Of a stretch of 9,686 nt of DNA, positions 1 through 6,671 are shown in pieces. Numbering within the stretch: position 1 is the first letter of the stretch; every line of letters starts with the position of its first letter. The notes under the pieces are model-generated. The model did no database searches and was not told the origin of the DNA. It saw only the letters and a list, made by a program, of their open reading frames with translations. A program made the position numbers and the translations under genes. Source of the stretch: Anaerolineae bacterium. GTDB taxonomy: Bacteria; Chloroflexota; Anaerolineae; B4-G1. The DNA lies in the NCBI GenBank assembly GCA_030612185.1, contig JAUWOI010000128.1, positions 1 to 9,686 of the forward strand, in the 5' to 3' direction.

Positions 1-394
1 GGGGGGATTGAGGGGGGTCTCCCTCGCTTTCCCATCCACGGTGAGAGAGGGGGTAGCGCAGCTTGCCCGCCTCGTCCAGAACGGTGTCGCCACGCAGGTA
101 GACAGGGTCAAAGTCGAGCAATTGGACCAGGGGCAGCAGCCAGCGAGCGCGGACCTGGGAGACGTCCATCATCGGGAGGTCGGCGCGGACGGCGTCCCAA
201 CGCTCCAGGAGGAGTTCCCAGGCGGTGGCGATGGTCTCCTCCAGCGCGGCAGGGCTCTTGGGCGGTTCTGCCCAGGGCAGGGCGAAGGATGCGGGCTTGA
301 CCCCGCGCTGGCGGGAGCCAGGCTCGCGGACGTTCTCTATGAAAGCGGCGGAGATCAGGCCGCCGGAGGTGGTGATGTGCGTGGGTGTGGGCAT
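1..394 (-). CDS. N-terminus of large Eco57I/DrmMI-type DNA methylase-like protein (partial, runs off left edge)
   Basis: The first 131 codons are open from the ATG at 394 to base 1, so the 3' part lies outside the window. The protein begins MPTPTHITTSGGLISAAFIE and reaches a segment LRYPLSHRGW near residue 117. A similar Y-P-hydrophobic-S-H-R segment is one I recall from the N-terminal domain of large Eco57I-type adenine methylases that sit beside SNF2 helicases, as DrmMI does in class 1 DISARM. No catalytic NPPY motif is reachable here, so the call rests on this resemblance and on the nearby helicase. The ATG directly follows the TGA of the upstream nucleotidyltransferase gene in the same frame, with a GGGGAAG purine run about 8 to 14 bases upstream, which points to translational coupling. 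Its first 31 codons are duplicated at 2406-2498. It could instead be another type IIG or BREX-like methylase. Confidence 0.55.
   Translation of the reverse strand, partial: MPTPTHITTSGGLISAAFIENVREPGSRQRGVKPASFALPWAEPPKSPAALEETIATAWELLLERWDAVRADLPMMDVSQVRARWLLPLVQLLDFDPVYLRGDTVLDEAGKLRYPLSHRGWESEGDPPQSP
302..394 (-). repeat. Imperfect direct repeat, copy A (start of the intact methylase-like gene)
   Basis: This is the partner of 2406-2498 in the same orientation. The two copies bound a segment of 2011 bases (395-2405) holding the AbiEi promoter and three cassette genes. The same small hairpin (302-315) marks the end of similarity. In this copy the coding frame continues as a normal gene beyond the repeat. 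Confidence 0.85.
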
Positions 395-934
395 TCAGTC
401 TTCTTCCCCAAGTCTACGGCGGATTTCTTCAAAGTAGTCGCGGAACTCGCTGGGGATGATGTCTGCTTCGGGCGCATCGGGCAGGATGGCGTTGAAGTAC
501 CGTTCCAATTCTCCAAACTCGATCAAGCCCTCGTGTAGCATGAACATCACATCTTCCAGGTCGGCTTCAAATCCACGTGCAATCTTGCTCAAGGCGATGG
601 TGTAGGGATCAAAGACATACACAGTCAGTTGGCCATAGCGCCCGACCAATCGTCGCCGTTTATAGGCTTGCGGTGGCAGAGGGACAAATTCGGCTATCGG
701 CACCGCTTCTACATCGAGGTGCATTTCGGCAGCCAACTCGGCGACCGTCGTCTCGAATTGCTCAACCGAGTCCACGTCCGGCTCGAAAGTATAGTCAACG
801 TCCACCGTGGTGCGGGGATTTCCCAACAGGCAGAGAGCACTGCCTCCCAGCAAGTAGAGGTCGCCTGCGCCCGTGAAGCGTTCGCCCAGGCGCCGGAGGA
901 ACGTTTGCAGAGTAGCCAGAGTTACTGGTTCCAT
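395..934 (-). CDS. DUF6036/AbiEii-like nucleotidyltransferase (candidate toxin)
   Basis: This 179-residue protein has the minimal nucleotidyltransferase signature: LLGGSA (residues 28-33) followed by TTVDVDYTF, where D45 and D47 would be the metal-binding aspartates. A later segment, VFDPYTIALSKIARG (107-121), with downstream acidic residues at 125-128, matches what I know of the DUF6036 and AbiEii groups. Relatives in type IV toxin-antitoxin systems transfer nucleotides to RNA targets such as tRNA; that activity here is inferred from family. The protein is shorter than classical AbiEii (about 300 residues). The ATG at 934 overlaps the preceding gene by 13 bases and has an AAGGGA ribosome site about 7 bases upstream. 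The AbiEi-like gene two genes earlier is the expected antitoxin partner. The TGA stop directly abuts the ATG of the methylase-like gene. Confidence 0.75.
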   Translation of the reverse strand: MEPVTLATLQTFLRRLGERFTGAGDLYLLGGSALCLLGNPRTTVDVDYTFEPDVDSVEQFETTVAELAAEMHLDVEAVPIAEFVPLPPQAYKRRRLVGRYGQLTVYVFDPYTIALSKIARGFEADLEDVMFMLHEGLIEFGELERYFNAILPDAPEADIIPSEFRDYFEEIRRRLGEED

Positions 935-1461
935 TGAATTTCCCTTTCCCAGTAATGTATGAGCTTTTGCACCACCTGTTCATAGGTGCCCATCCAGTTC
1001 ACCACCGCCCGTGTTCGATGTCGCAGTTCACGATCCAACAGTCTCAGTCTCTCGCGGGGCGCTCCCTCGGTGGGCAAGCCCAGTTCCTTTGATAAAAGGT
1101 CGGGCAACCATCGCCAGCGATCCCCTACAAGAGGCTGCAGACGGTCGGCGTACTCCCGTTGGAGAAGCACGGCTGCCATATAGAGGGATTGCAAGGTTAA
1201 GCGATCCCGAGATGAAAGTCGCTCCGACGCAGCAGGCATGACCTCTGCATACTCGGGGTGAGACAGCAGGACAGCAATCACGGCAGCACGGACGCGGGCA
1301 TGCGGCTGCCGTACCAGATCGGCCAGGAGTATCTCTGGGGAGCGCACTTGTTTGGCCTGGTAGGAGGACTGACGCGACAGGTAGCGGATGCCCAGCAGGT
1401 CCAATTCAGCGACCAGTTCCTCTTCTTCGGCAACGACTGTGTGCTTAGACTTGTCTTCCAT
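922..1461 (-). CDS. Unknown protein, middle gene of AbiEi/nucleotidyltransferase cassette
   Basis: This 179-residue soluble, mostly helical protein belongs to no family I can name with confidence. It starts with a polar, acidic stretch (MEDKSKHTVVAEEEELVAEL). A region from about residue 45 to 120 could form helical-repeat-like hairpins (LLADLVRQPHARVRAAVIAVLL). The C-terminus is Trp- and Tyr-rich (VVNWMGTYEQVVQKLIHYWE). No signal peptide or membrane segment is seen. The ATG at 1461 has a GGAG ribosome site 7 bases upstream, and the gene lies 33 bases after the AbiEi-like gene. The TAA stop lies inside the start of the nucleotidyltransferase gene, so all three genes are probably one translational unit. 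Its position suggests an accessory antitoxin, a chaperone or a second effector of the cassette; this is inference. Confidence 0.8.
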   Translation of the reverse strand: MEDKSKHTVVAEEEELVAELDLLGIRYLSRQSSYQAKQVRSPEILLADLVRQPHARVRAAVIAVLLSHPEYAEVMPAASERLSSRDRLTLQSLYMAAVLLQREYADRLQPLVGDRWRWLPDLLSKELGLPTEGAPRERLRLLDRELRHRTRAVVNWMGTYEQVVQKLIHYWEREIQWNQ

Positions 1462-1494
1462 CGTTTCGCTCCGCTCCCGGTGCTGCCTCGCCGA

Positions 1495-2325
1495 TCATGG
1501 GTTGCTCTCCCCAAATCGCCACGTCTCGTCCACGTTGACCTGCAGTCGCCAGCGGGTCACGATGCGCCCTGCGTTGCTATCGCGTCCGGGTTCGAGGGCC
1601 ACGATGCCGGAGGAGAGCGAACGGCGCCAACGGGTCAGTCGCTCCTCCCTCTCGGGAAGCGGCAGATCCAAGGTCTCTACCAAATAGCCGATGCGCTTGA
1701 GGGGGCTTCTCGTCGGCCATCGGCTCAGATACTCGTCGAGCCTTGGCCAGTCGAGATCGCTCCATGCTGTATGCAGCGCCTGTGCCAGTTGGACGACGCC
1801 TCCGCTCAGGTCGGGGCGGTCGGCGGCATCCACGAGCGTCTTTTCCTGATCTGTGACGTAGGTCGGTTGGCCATCCAGCGTTCGCTTGGCTACTCCAAAG
1901 AACTTGGATTCGACGACGGTGACGAAGCGGAAATGGATGCCCAAGACCTCTTTTTCCCGCTGGTGTTTACGGGACGTGGACTGGACAAAGACCGTGCGGG
2001 GGATTTGCTCGGTCATGTGCCAGTAGTGCAGGGCCGACCAGTAGGCGATGGCCGCCGGCTGAATGAGGTATGGCGCGATCACCAACGCACTCTCTGACCA
2101 GGCACGGTCTGGGCCTGCCTCTAGAGGGATGATCATATAGGTTCCGCGTTCCAAGCGGTGCAGCCAGCCCTTCTTTTCCAGGCGTCCCAGGACGTTGGTC
2201 GTATAAGCAGCGTCCCTCCAGAACTCGTGCGCCTGCTCGACGGTCAAGATCCTCTTGCCCTGCGAGGCAAAGGTGGTGAGGAACTCTGCTTCTTTAGGGC
2301 CGAGGCCAGTTACACTTTGTGACAC
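1495..2325 (-). CDS. AbiEi-family antitoxin / transcriptional regulator
   Basis: This 276-residue protein has an N-terminal winged-helix region (about residues 10-68, ending LHRLERGTYMIIP). It continues with AAIAYWSALHYW (91-102) and the segment YVTDQEKTLVDAADRPDLSGG (156-176), whose ERTLLD-like core followed by D-RP is typical of AbiEi-type proteins. Known AbiEi proteins bind inverted repeats at their own promoter, repress the operon, and neutralise the AbiEii nucleotidyltransferase in type IV toxin-antitoxin systems; both roles are inferred here. I chose the GTG at 2325 because an AGGAG motif lies 8 bases upstream. The frame stays open upstream to a GTG at 2370, but that start would span the promoter. 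The gene is first in the cassette and has its own extended -10 promoter. The function call is firm and the exact start is fairly firm. Confidence 0.85.
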   Translation of the reverse strand: MSQSVTGLGPKEAEFLTTFASQGKRILTVEQAHEFWRDAAYTTNVLGRLEKKGWLHRLERGTYMIIPLEAGPDRAWSESALVIAPYLIQPAAIAYWSALHYWHMTEQIPRTVFVQSTSRKHQREKEVLGIHFRFVTVVESKFFGVAKRTLDGQPTYVTDQEKTLVDAADRPDLSGGVVQLAQALHTAWSDLDWPRLDEYLSRWPTRSPLKRIGYLVETLDLPLPEREERLTRWRRSLSSGIVALEPGRDSNAGRIVTRWRLQVNVDETWRFGESNP

Positions 2326-2360
2326 GGAACACACTCCTATGGGTTGATTTCGTGACGTAT

Positions 2361-2369
2361 AGTATAGCA
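2361..2369 (-). promoter_or_regulatory. Extended -10 promoter of the AbiEi cassette
   Basis: On the minus strand the sequence TGCTATACT matches an extended -10 element (TG, one base, then TATACT at 2366-2361). No good -35 is seen at normal spacing, which is common for extended -10 promoters. Transcription would start near 2354, about 29 bases before the GTG at 2325. The overlapping TATACTATA is a near-palindrome and might be part of an operator for AbiEi autoregulation, but that is only a suggestion. Confidence 0.6.
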
Positions 2370-2405
2370 CACTTCCAACGTAGGAAAAGCCAAACCCTCG
2401 GTGGT

Positions 2406-2498
2406 CCCGCGCTGGCGGGAGCAGGGCTCGCGGATGTTTTCGATGAAGGCGGCGCTGATCAGGCCGCTGGAGGTGGTGATATGAGTAGTCTCAGGCAT
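2406..2498 (-). repeat. Imperfect direct repeat, copy B (left-over gene start)
   Basis: These 93 bases align without gaps to 302-394, with 17 differences counted by eye (about 82% identity). Most differences after the sixth codon are third-position or conservative, so both copies evolved as coding sequence. A 5-bp stem with 4-base loop (CCCGC GCTG GCGGG, 2406-2419) sits exactly at the end where similarity stops. Confidence 0.85.
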
Positions 2499-2531
2499 AG
2501 TGCTTACCCTACCTATTTGCTGTCCATAGCA

Positions 2532-3647
2532 TCAGAACCACGACACCTCGGGACCGTTTGCGATGAACTGGTAGAGTGTCTCCAGTAGCAAGAAACATCG
2601 CAGTGAGTTCGCTTCGGTGCCATATCGCAGGTGTCGGCTGTGCGCAACACCGTGCCTGTTAAGTTCGTATCCGCTTGGTAGGACATCACCGCTGTCTGTG
2701 TCAGCAAAGGTACTGCTAGTCAAAAAACGAATCAAAGCCTGTTGTAGTTCTTCCCTGAAAACACTTGAAGGGATATTGCGGCCCAGAGATTGCTCAATCG
2801 CAATTTTCCCACTACGTTTCGTGATTCCGTGCTCGCCCTGCAAGTAGTCTCTCGCGACTCCCTCAACCAGCGGTATGAGCGCAGGTACAGTCAAGTTGTA
2901 CCAACCACGCCTGTGAGCCATCAATGCTTGGTTATAGACATGCCTACGACAGCGGAAGTACTCATTGCTCTCCCATCGCCTCACCATGCGGCCCAGTCGG
3001 CGATAGCGATTCCAACGGAACCAGTCGCAGATGTAGCGATTGACTTTGCGTGTCTCTCCTTGTTCAGCCAGGTCGAGGATACCCTCGTAGAACTCAAAAG
3101 GAAGTCCAGGGACTGGCCACCAATAGTAGCGGCGCAAGGTACGCTCAAGCAGTCTAGCCTCTATTCTACTAAGTTGTTCAATGAGAGAACCGAAATCGGG
3201 GCCGATTTTGGATAGTGCCTGTTGGAAAGTTGCTAAGTAGCTGGAGGCGAAGGCATTGTAGATCCCTCGGTAGTCATCAAGAATGGAGCCAACTGTACGC
3301 AACCTTTCTACAAGCGGCGAAAGATCAACCTGAGTATACGTGGTCAGGGAAGACCGAATCAATTCTCCCATCTGGGCTATACGATTCACTGGTTCTACGA
3401 GGTCAGCCATACGGCTAACTGACCGAGAGACCGCTTTGCCGAGAGCCGAAATGTCTACCAAGGCCCTATTGACTTGAGCAACTTGCTGGGCGACTTGAGT
3501 AGAGACGCTGATCTGCCCCAGTGATGAAAGATAGCTGTTTATGGATGATAAAGCCCTGTAAGCCTGTTGGGATGCAGGCTCTGTAAGCAAACCTTCTTGA
3601 TTTTCATCTTCGAGCTGGCTCTTCTCGTTTTCTTTGTCTTTTGGCAT
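2532..3647 (-). CDS. Coiled protein with C-terminal HEPN-like motif
   Basis: This 371-residue protein belongs to no family I can name. Residues 1-25 are highly charged (MPKDKENEKSQLEDENQ). Residues 26-170 are helical and rich in Ser, Gln and Val (STQVAQQVAQVNRALVDISA), suggesting a coiled or bundled region. A basic Arg/Trp/Tyr-rich stretch spans 170-250. The C-terminus carries ELNRHGVAHSR (329-338) followed by YGTEANSLRCFLLLETLY. RHGVAH fits the R-polar-x3-H signature of HEPN ribonucleases, and the trailing NSLR-LLLL helix is typical of such C-terminal domains. RNase activity is inferred. The ATG at 3647 has an AGGGG ribosome site 6 bases upstream. The gene starts 31 bases after the helicase stop, so it is in the same operon. 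Its GC content is visibly lower (sampled 60-base lines 40 to 55%, against 70% in a helicase line), which suggests separate acquisition. Confidence 0.8.
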   Translation of the reverse strand: MPKDKENEKSQLEDENQEGLLTEPASQQAYRALSSINSYLSSLGQISVSTQVAQQVAQVNRALVDISALGKAVSRSVSRMADLVEPVNRIAQMGELIRSSLTTYTQVDLSPLVERLRTVGSILDDYRGIYNAFASSYLATFQQALSKIGPDFGSLIEQLSRIEARLLERTLRRYYWWPVPGLPFEFYEGILDLAEQGETRKVNRYICDWFRWNRYRRLGRMVRRWESNEYFRCRRHVYNQALMAHRRGWYNLTVPALIPLVEGVARDYLQGEHGITKRSGKIAIEQSLGRNIPSSVFREELQQALIRFLTSSTFADTDSGDVLPSGYELNRHGVAHSRHLRYGTEANSLRCFLLLETLYQFIANGPEVSWF

Positions 3648-3678
3648 TTTCTGCCCCTGCGTTTTTGGTCTCACAGGA

Positions 3679-6591
3679 TCAATGTGGATAGTAAACTGTA
3701 ACTGTGAGCAAATCGAATCTCCCCGGTGACAGATCATCAATCCCCCGCAGCCACTCGGCGATTTGCGCGTCTTCCCGCTGTCCCATCTGTTGCCGCATAC
3801 TGCGCCGCTCGGCCACCAACTCCCGCCGTCGCGCCTCTACCGCATCCTCCAGCACGGTCTCCAGCCCCTCAATTGCCAGAGCATCGGCCAATGACTCTCG
3901 CACTTCCCCTTCCGTGCGAGTCTCGGAACTGGGTTGCAGGTTCAACAGGCGCGTGACCTGCTGACCGCTGATGGCTAACGGCTGGCCGCTGTAGACCGGC
4001 ACTGCCACCGGCAGCAACTCTTCCACGATCGAGGTCGGCTCCGTGTTCACCACGTAGCGGGCCAGTAGGTGGAACAGTGCCGTCACTTCGTCTACGTCCG
4101 GTGTGACGGCGTAGGCCGTCCGCCCGTAGTGCTCCACCTCGCGGAAAGCGTTCTGCTTAACCTCCTCGACCAATCGCCGCACCAGCGGGTGGCCCACGTC
4201 CAGGAGCGTCACGTCCGGGTCGTCCAGCGCCCACTCGGGGTCGAAGGTTGCCCGCTCGATCACCTCTCCCATCGAGGCCGTCTGCAAGGCCGGGTTGGTG
4301 ACGAGGATGCGCCAGGAACCATCGGCGTTTTCAGCCACGCTGCAGCCGAAGCGGTTCAATCCGCTGAACAAGAATCTCTGAATCTGCTCCGGCGAGCCCA
4401 CCGTCGCCGCCGTCTCCTCCAGCCGTCGCTCGATCTCCGGCAGACTGATGTGCGTCTGTCCGTAGAAGGAATCTCCTTTGATCCGCTCCAGCGTCTCCTC
4501 CGCGAAGGGATCCTCCGCGGGCTCTGTGGTTGTTTTATCCACACCAGCGCGCCAGTCCTCGAAACTCAACTGCTTGGGGCCTAGCGTCACCTCGTGCTGC
4601 TCCAGCAGGTCCAGGATGCTGGTCTCGTCGCCAAAGTAGGGCGGGGAGAAGCCATAGTCTTGCCGGATCTGCGCCGCCTTCTCCACCAGTACCTTTAGGA
4701 TGGTGGCATCCAACGTCTCGTCCATCACCATCGTGCGCACGTAGACCACCGGCTTGCGCTGCCCGAAGCGGTCCACCCGCCCGTTGCGCTGCTCCAACCG
4801 GTTGGGGTTCCAGGGCAACTCGTAGTGGATCACCTGGGCGGCGGCGTGCTGCAGGTTGATCCCCTCGGAGATGGCGTCGGTGGCGACGAGGACACCGACT
4901 TTGGCCCGCTCGAACTCTAGAAAGATCTCTCGCCGCTGCCGCTCGTTCAGCCCGCCGTGGATCGTCAGCGCTGTGGTGTTGGCATACCGTTTGTCACGGC
5001 CGATCTGCTCTGCCAGGTAGTTCATCGTGTCCACGTAGCGGGTGAAGATCACCACCTTGGGGTCGGCCGCCAATCGCTGGCGGAGCACCGTGTCCAGTAG
5101 TTTCTGCAGTTTGCTGTCGCGGCGGGGGGTGACCTTCTTCGCCTTCTCCAGCACTTCCCCCAAAAGTCCCAGTTCGGCCTGGATCTCCTCTGGCGAACCG
5201 TAGACCACCCGCTCGGTCCGCTGACCGGCCTCCTCGTCGGTCAGCCGTTCACCGGTGTCCTCGTCCAGCACGTTGGCGCGGGCGATCTCGGGTGGGATGG
5301 TCGCTTCTTCAGAAACCTGGTTTTTCGGAAAAAACCCGGTTTCTCGCTGCCCCAGCCGCTGTTTCAGCCGCTCGCGCCGGTTGCGCAGTGAGCAGCGCAG
5401 CGCCTCTGGCGAACTGAGCGCCCGCTTGTGCAGGTGCATCACCGTCCAGTGGGCCAGCATACGCGCCTGCACGCTGCCGACAGATGCCTGCTGCAGCACC
5501 CGGTTACCGGAGTCCTCCACGGCGCGGATGGCGTCCCTCTCGTAGGCCGTGGGCGGAACGATCACCTCTTCCTGGTCACGTGCGGGAAACGGGCTGCGGC
5601 CTGCCCTGAGCGTCGGCGACGGGGGAGGATCGTCCGCGAACCAGGGCGCCACGTCCTCCCGTCGCCGCTGACAGACGTACCGCTCGGCCGCCGTGCGCGT
5701 GATGACAGGAGCATGAACTGGCCCAGTCACGGCTCCCACATCCAACATCCGCAAGAGGCTGGCGAAGGAGTCGGTGTAGCCGTTGTGAGGCGTGGCGGTC
5801 AGAAGCAGCAGGTGGCGCACCCGTTTGCTGGCGGACAGCAACTCGGCCAGTTCCCAACGGTCCATCCGCACCCGCTGATCCGGTCCGCTCTGGTGCGGCT
5901 TGGCCACCTGGTGCGCCTCGTCAATCACCACGATATCCCAGCGCTGCTCCAGGATTTGGTTCTTGATCGCCGGTTGCTTGGCGTAGTCCACCGAGGTGAT
6001 CAGGAAGCGATAGTGCTCCCAGGGGTTGGCGCCAGCGGGCAATTCTCGCTCCATCTCCCGCCGGTGGCGAGCCGAGATAATGCGGGCTGGGATGTGGAAG
6101 AAGTAGTCCAGCGCCTCGCGCCACTGCTCCCGCAGGTTGGCAGGGACGATGACCAGCAACCGGGTGGCCATCTGGCGGGCCAGCAACTCGGTGATGATGA
6201 GTCCCGCCTCGATGGTCTTGCCCAGACCAACGTCGTCGGCGATGAGCATGCGCACGCGGACCATCTCCAGTGCCATCACGACCGGCACCAATTGGTAGTC
6301 CTTGGGGATGACGCGGCTGCGCTGCAGGCTGATCAAGGGGGCTGTACCGTGGAGCAGGCTGAGGCGGTAGGCGCGCAGCAGGAGGTCTTGGGCAGAGGGA
6401 TGGCCGACAATCTCGGGCGATGGCGGCTCCAGGCGGCCGGGCTGGATGTCCTCGAAGGGGACGTAGAACCTGGTCTGTTCCGCCTCGCCGCCGTCAATCG
6501 AGGTGGCGACGAGGACGTCTCCTTCCTGCCCATCCACGCGCCAGAGGCGGGATCGGTTGCGGATGACACTGCCCGGCGGGAAAACGCCCAT
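3679..6591 (-). CDS. drmD: SNF2-family helicase, DrmD-like (class 1 DISARM)
   Basis: This 970-residue helicase has the full SNF2 motif set: Walker A DDVGLGKT (119-126), DEAH (224-227), TATPHNG (265-271), VLVATDAISEGINL (567-580) and RNGRVDRFGQ (602-611). An N-terminal domain of about 90 residues precedes motif I, and a long C-terminal region after residue 630 ends in an Arg/Glu-rich helix (RRRELVAERRSMRQQMGQRE). Length and layout resemble DrmD, the SNF2-like helicase of class 1 DISARM phage defence. RapA-like or DpdE-like helicases are alternatives. I chose the ATG at 6591 because AGGGGG lies 4 bases upstream; the frame stays open to a GTG at 6630. A likely promoter lies at 6672-6700. Two repeat-like insertions, at residues 416-428 and about 325-340, lie between conserved motifs and keep the frame. 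Confidence 0.8.
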   Translation of the reverse strand: MGVFPPGSVIRNRSRLWRVDGQEGDVLVATSIDGGEAEQTRFYVPFEDIQPGRLEPPSPEIVGHPSAQDLLLRAYRLSLLHGTAPLISLQRSRVIPKDYQLVPVVMALEMVRVRMLIADDVGLGKTIEAGLIITELLARQMATRLLVIVPANLREQWREALDYFFHIPARIISARHRREMERELPAGANPWEHYRFLITSVDYAKQPAIKNQILEQRWDIVVIDEAHQVAKPHQSGPDQRVRMDRWELAELLSASKRVRHLLLLTATPHNGYTDSFASLLRMLDVGAVTGPVHAPVITRTAAERYVCQRRREDVAPWFADDPPPSPTLRAGRSPFPARDQEEVIVPPTAYERDAIRAVEDSGNRVLQQASVGSVQARMLAHWTVMHLHKRALSSPEALRCSLRNRRERLKQRLGQRETGFFPKNQVSEEATIPPEIARANVLDEDTGERLTDEEAGQRTERVVYGSPEEIQAELGLLGEVLEKAKKVTPRRDSKLQKLLDTVLRQRLAADPKVVIFTRYVDTMNYLAEQIGRDKRYANTTALTIHGGLNERQRREIFLEFERAKVGVLVATDAISEGINLQHAAAQVIHYELPWNPNRLEQRNGRVDRFGQRKPVVYVRTMVMDETLDATILKVLVEKAAQIRQDYGFSPPYFGDETSILDLLEQHEVTLGPKQLSFEDWRAGVDKTTTEPAEDPFAEETLERIKGDSFYGQTHISLPEIERRLEETAATVGSPEQIQRFLFSGLNRFGCSVAENADGSWRILVTNPALQTASMGEVIERATFDPEWALDDPDVTLLDVGHPLVRRLVEEVKQNAFREVEHYGRTAYAVTPDVDEVTALFHLLARYVVNTEPTSIVEELLPVAVPVYSGQPLAISGQQVTRLLNLQPSSETRTEGEVRESLADALAIEGLETVLEDAVEARRRELVAERRSMRQQMGQREDAQIAEWLRGIDDLSPGRFDLLTVTVYYPH
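5311..5344. repeat. Palindromic repeat inserted in frame within the helicase gene
   Basis: AGAAACCTGGTTTTT (5311-5325) and AAAAACCCGGTTTCT (5330-5344) pair at 14 of 15 positions around a 4-base loop. In the helicase frame the element encodes RETGFFPKNQVSE (residues 416-428), a spacer between the two RecA-like lobes. GAAACC-GGTTTTT palindromes of this form are a repeat type I recall from cyanobacterial and Chloroflexota genomes. Membership of a repeat family is from memory; the hairpin itself is seen directly. Confidence 0.75.
5600..5625. repeat. Possible interspersed-repeat fragment in the helicase gene
   Basis: CTGCCCTGAGCGTCGGCGAC followed by a G run resembles the CTGCCCTGAGCGTAGCCGAAGG repeat that litters many Chloroflexota genomes. 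In the helicase frame it encodes a low-complexity Pro/Arg/Ser segment (PPPSPTLRAGRSPFPARD, about residues 322-339) between conserved helicase motifs. The match is partial and from memory. Confidence 0.35.
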
Positions 6592-6643
6592 AGCACCCCC
6601 TACGACCGTCGTTGGATACGTCCTACACACTGCCGGTCATCAC

Positions 6644-6656
6644 CCTGGCTGCCAGG
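6644..6656. promoter_or_regulatory. Perfect 13-bp dyad in the helicase leader, possible operator
   Basis: CCTGGC-T-GCCAGG is a perfect 6+6 inverted repeat about 9 to 21 bases downstream of the predicted start of transcription. There is no T run after it on either strand, so it is not a terminator. A repressor site or leader hairpin is possible. The 148-base gap between 6592 and 6739 holds this and the promoter and nothing else I recognise. Confidence 0.3.
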
Positions 6657-6671
6657 CCAGGCGGTCACAAG

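Larger units (their letters stand above)
2337..2498 (-). pseudogene. 5' remnant of a methylase-like gene (53 codons)
   Basis: An open frame of 53 codons runs from the ATG at 2498 to a TAG at 2339-2337. Its first 31 residues (MPETTHITTSSGLISAAFIE and onward to the SRQRG segment) closely match the start of the methylase-like gene at 394. The last 22 residues are unrelated and run through the cassette promoter. It lies 33 bases after the HEPN-like gene, exactly where the next gene of the operon should begin. I read it as the original start of the methylase gene, cut off by insertion of the AbiEi cassette. A short translated peptide cannot be excluded. Confidence 0.75.

Noticed and set aside
1258..2097. 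Plus-strand open frame (279 codons) opposite the AbiEi-like gene
   Set aside because: It overlaps two well-supported minus-strand genes and its protein has no family-like pattern.
2326..2370. Upstream GTG start at 2370 for the AbiEi-like gene
   Set aside because: The extra 15 residues would be encoded by the promoter and leader; the GTG at 2325 has the better ribosome site and fits the family start.
3648..3740. Longer N-terminus for the HEPN-like gene overlapping the helicase end
   Set aside because: It needs an ATT start and adds residues within the helicase coding region. The ATG at 3647 has an AGGGG ribosome site.
6644..6656. Intrinsic terminator of the DUF2804 gene
   Set aside because: The stem is only 6 bp with a 1-base centre and no T run follows, and it lies downstream of the predicted helicase promoter.
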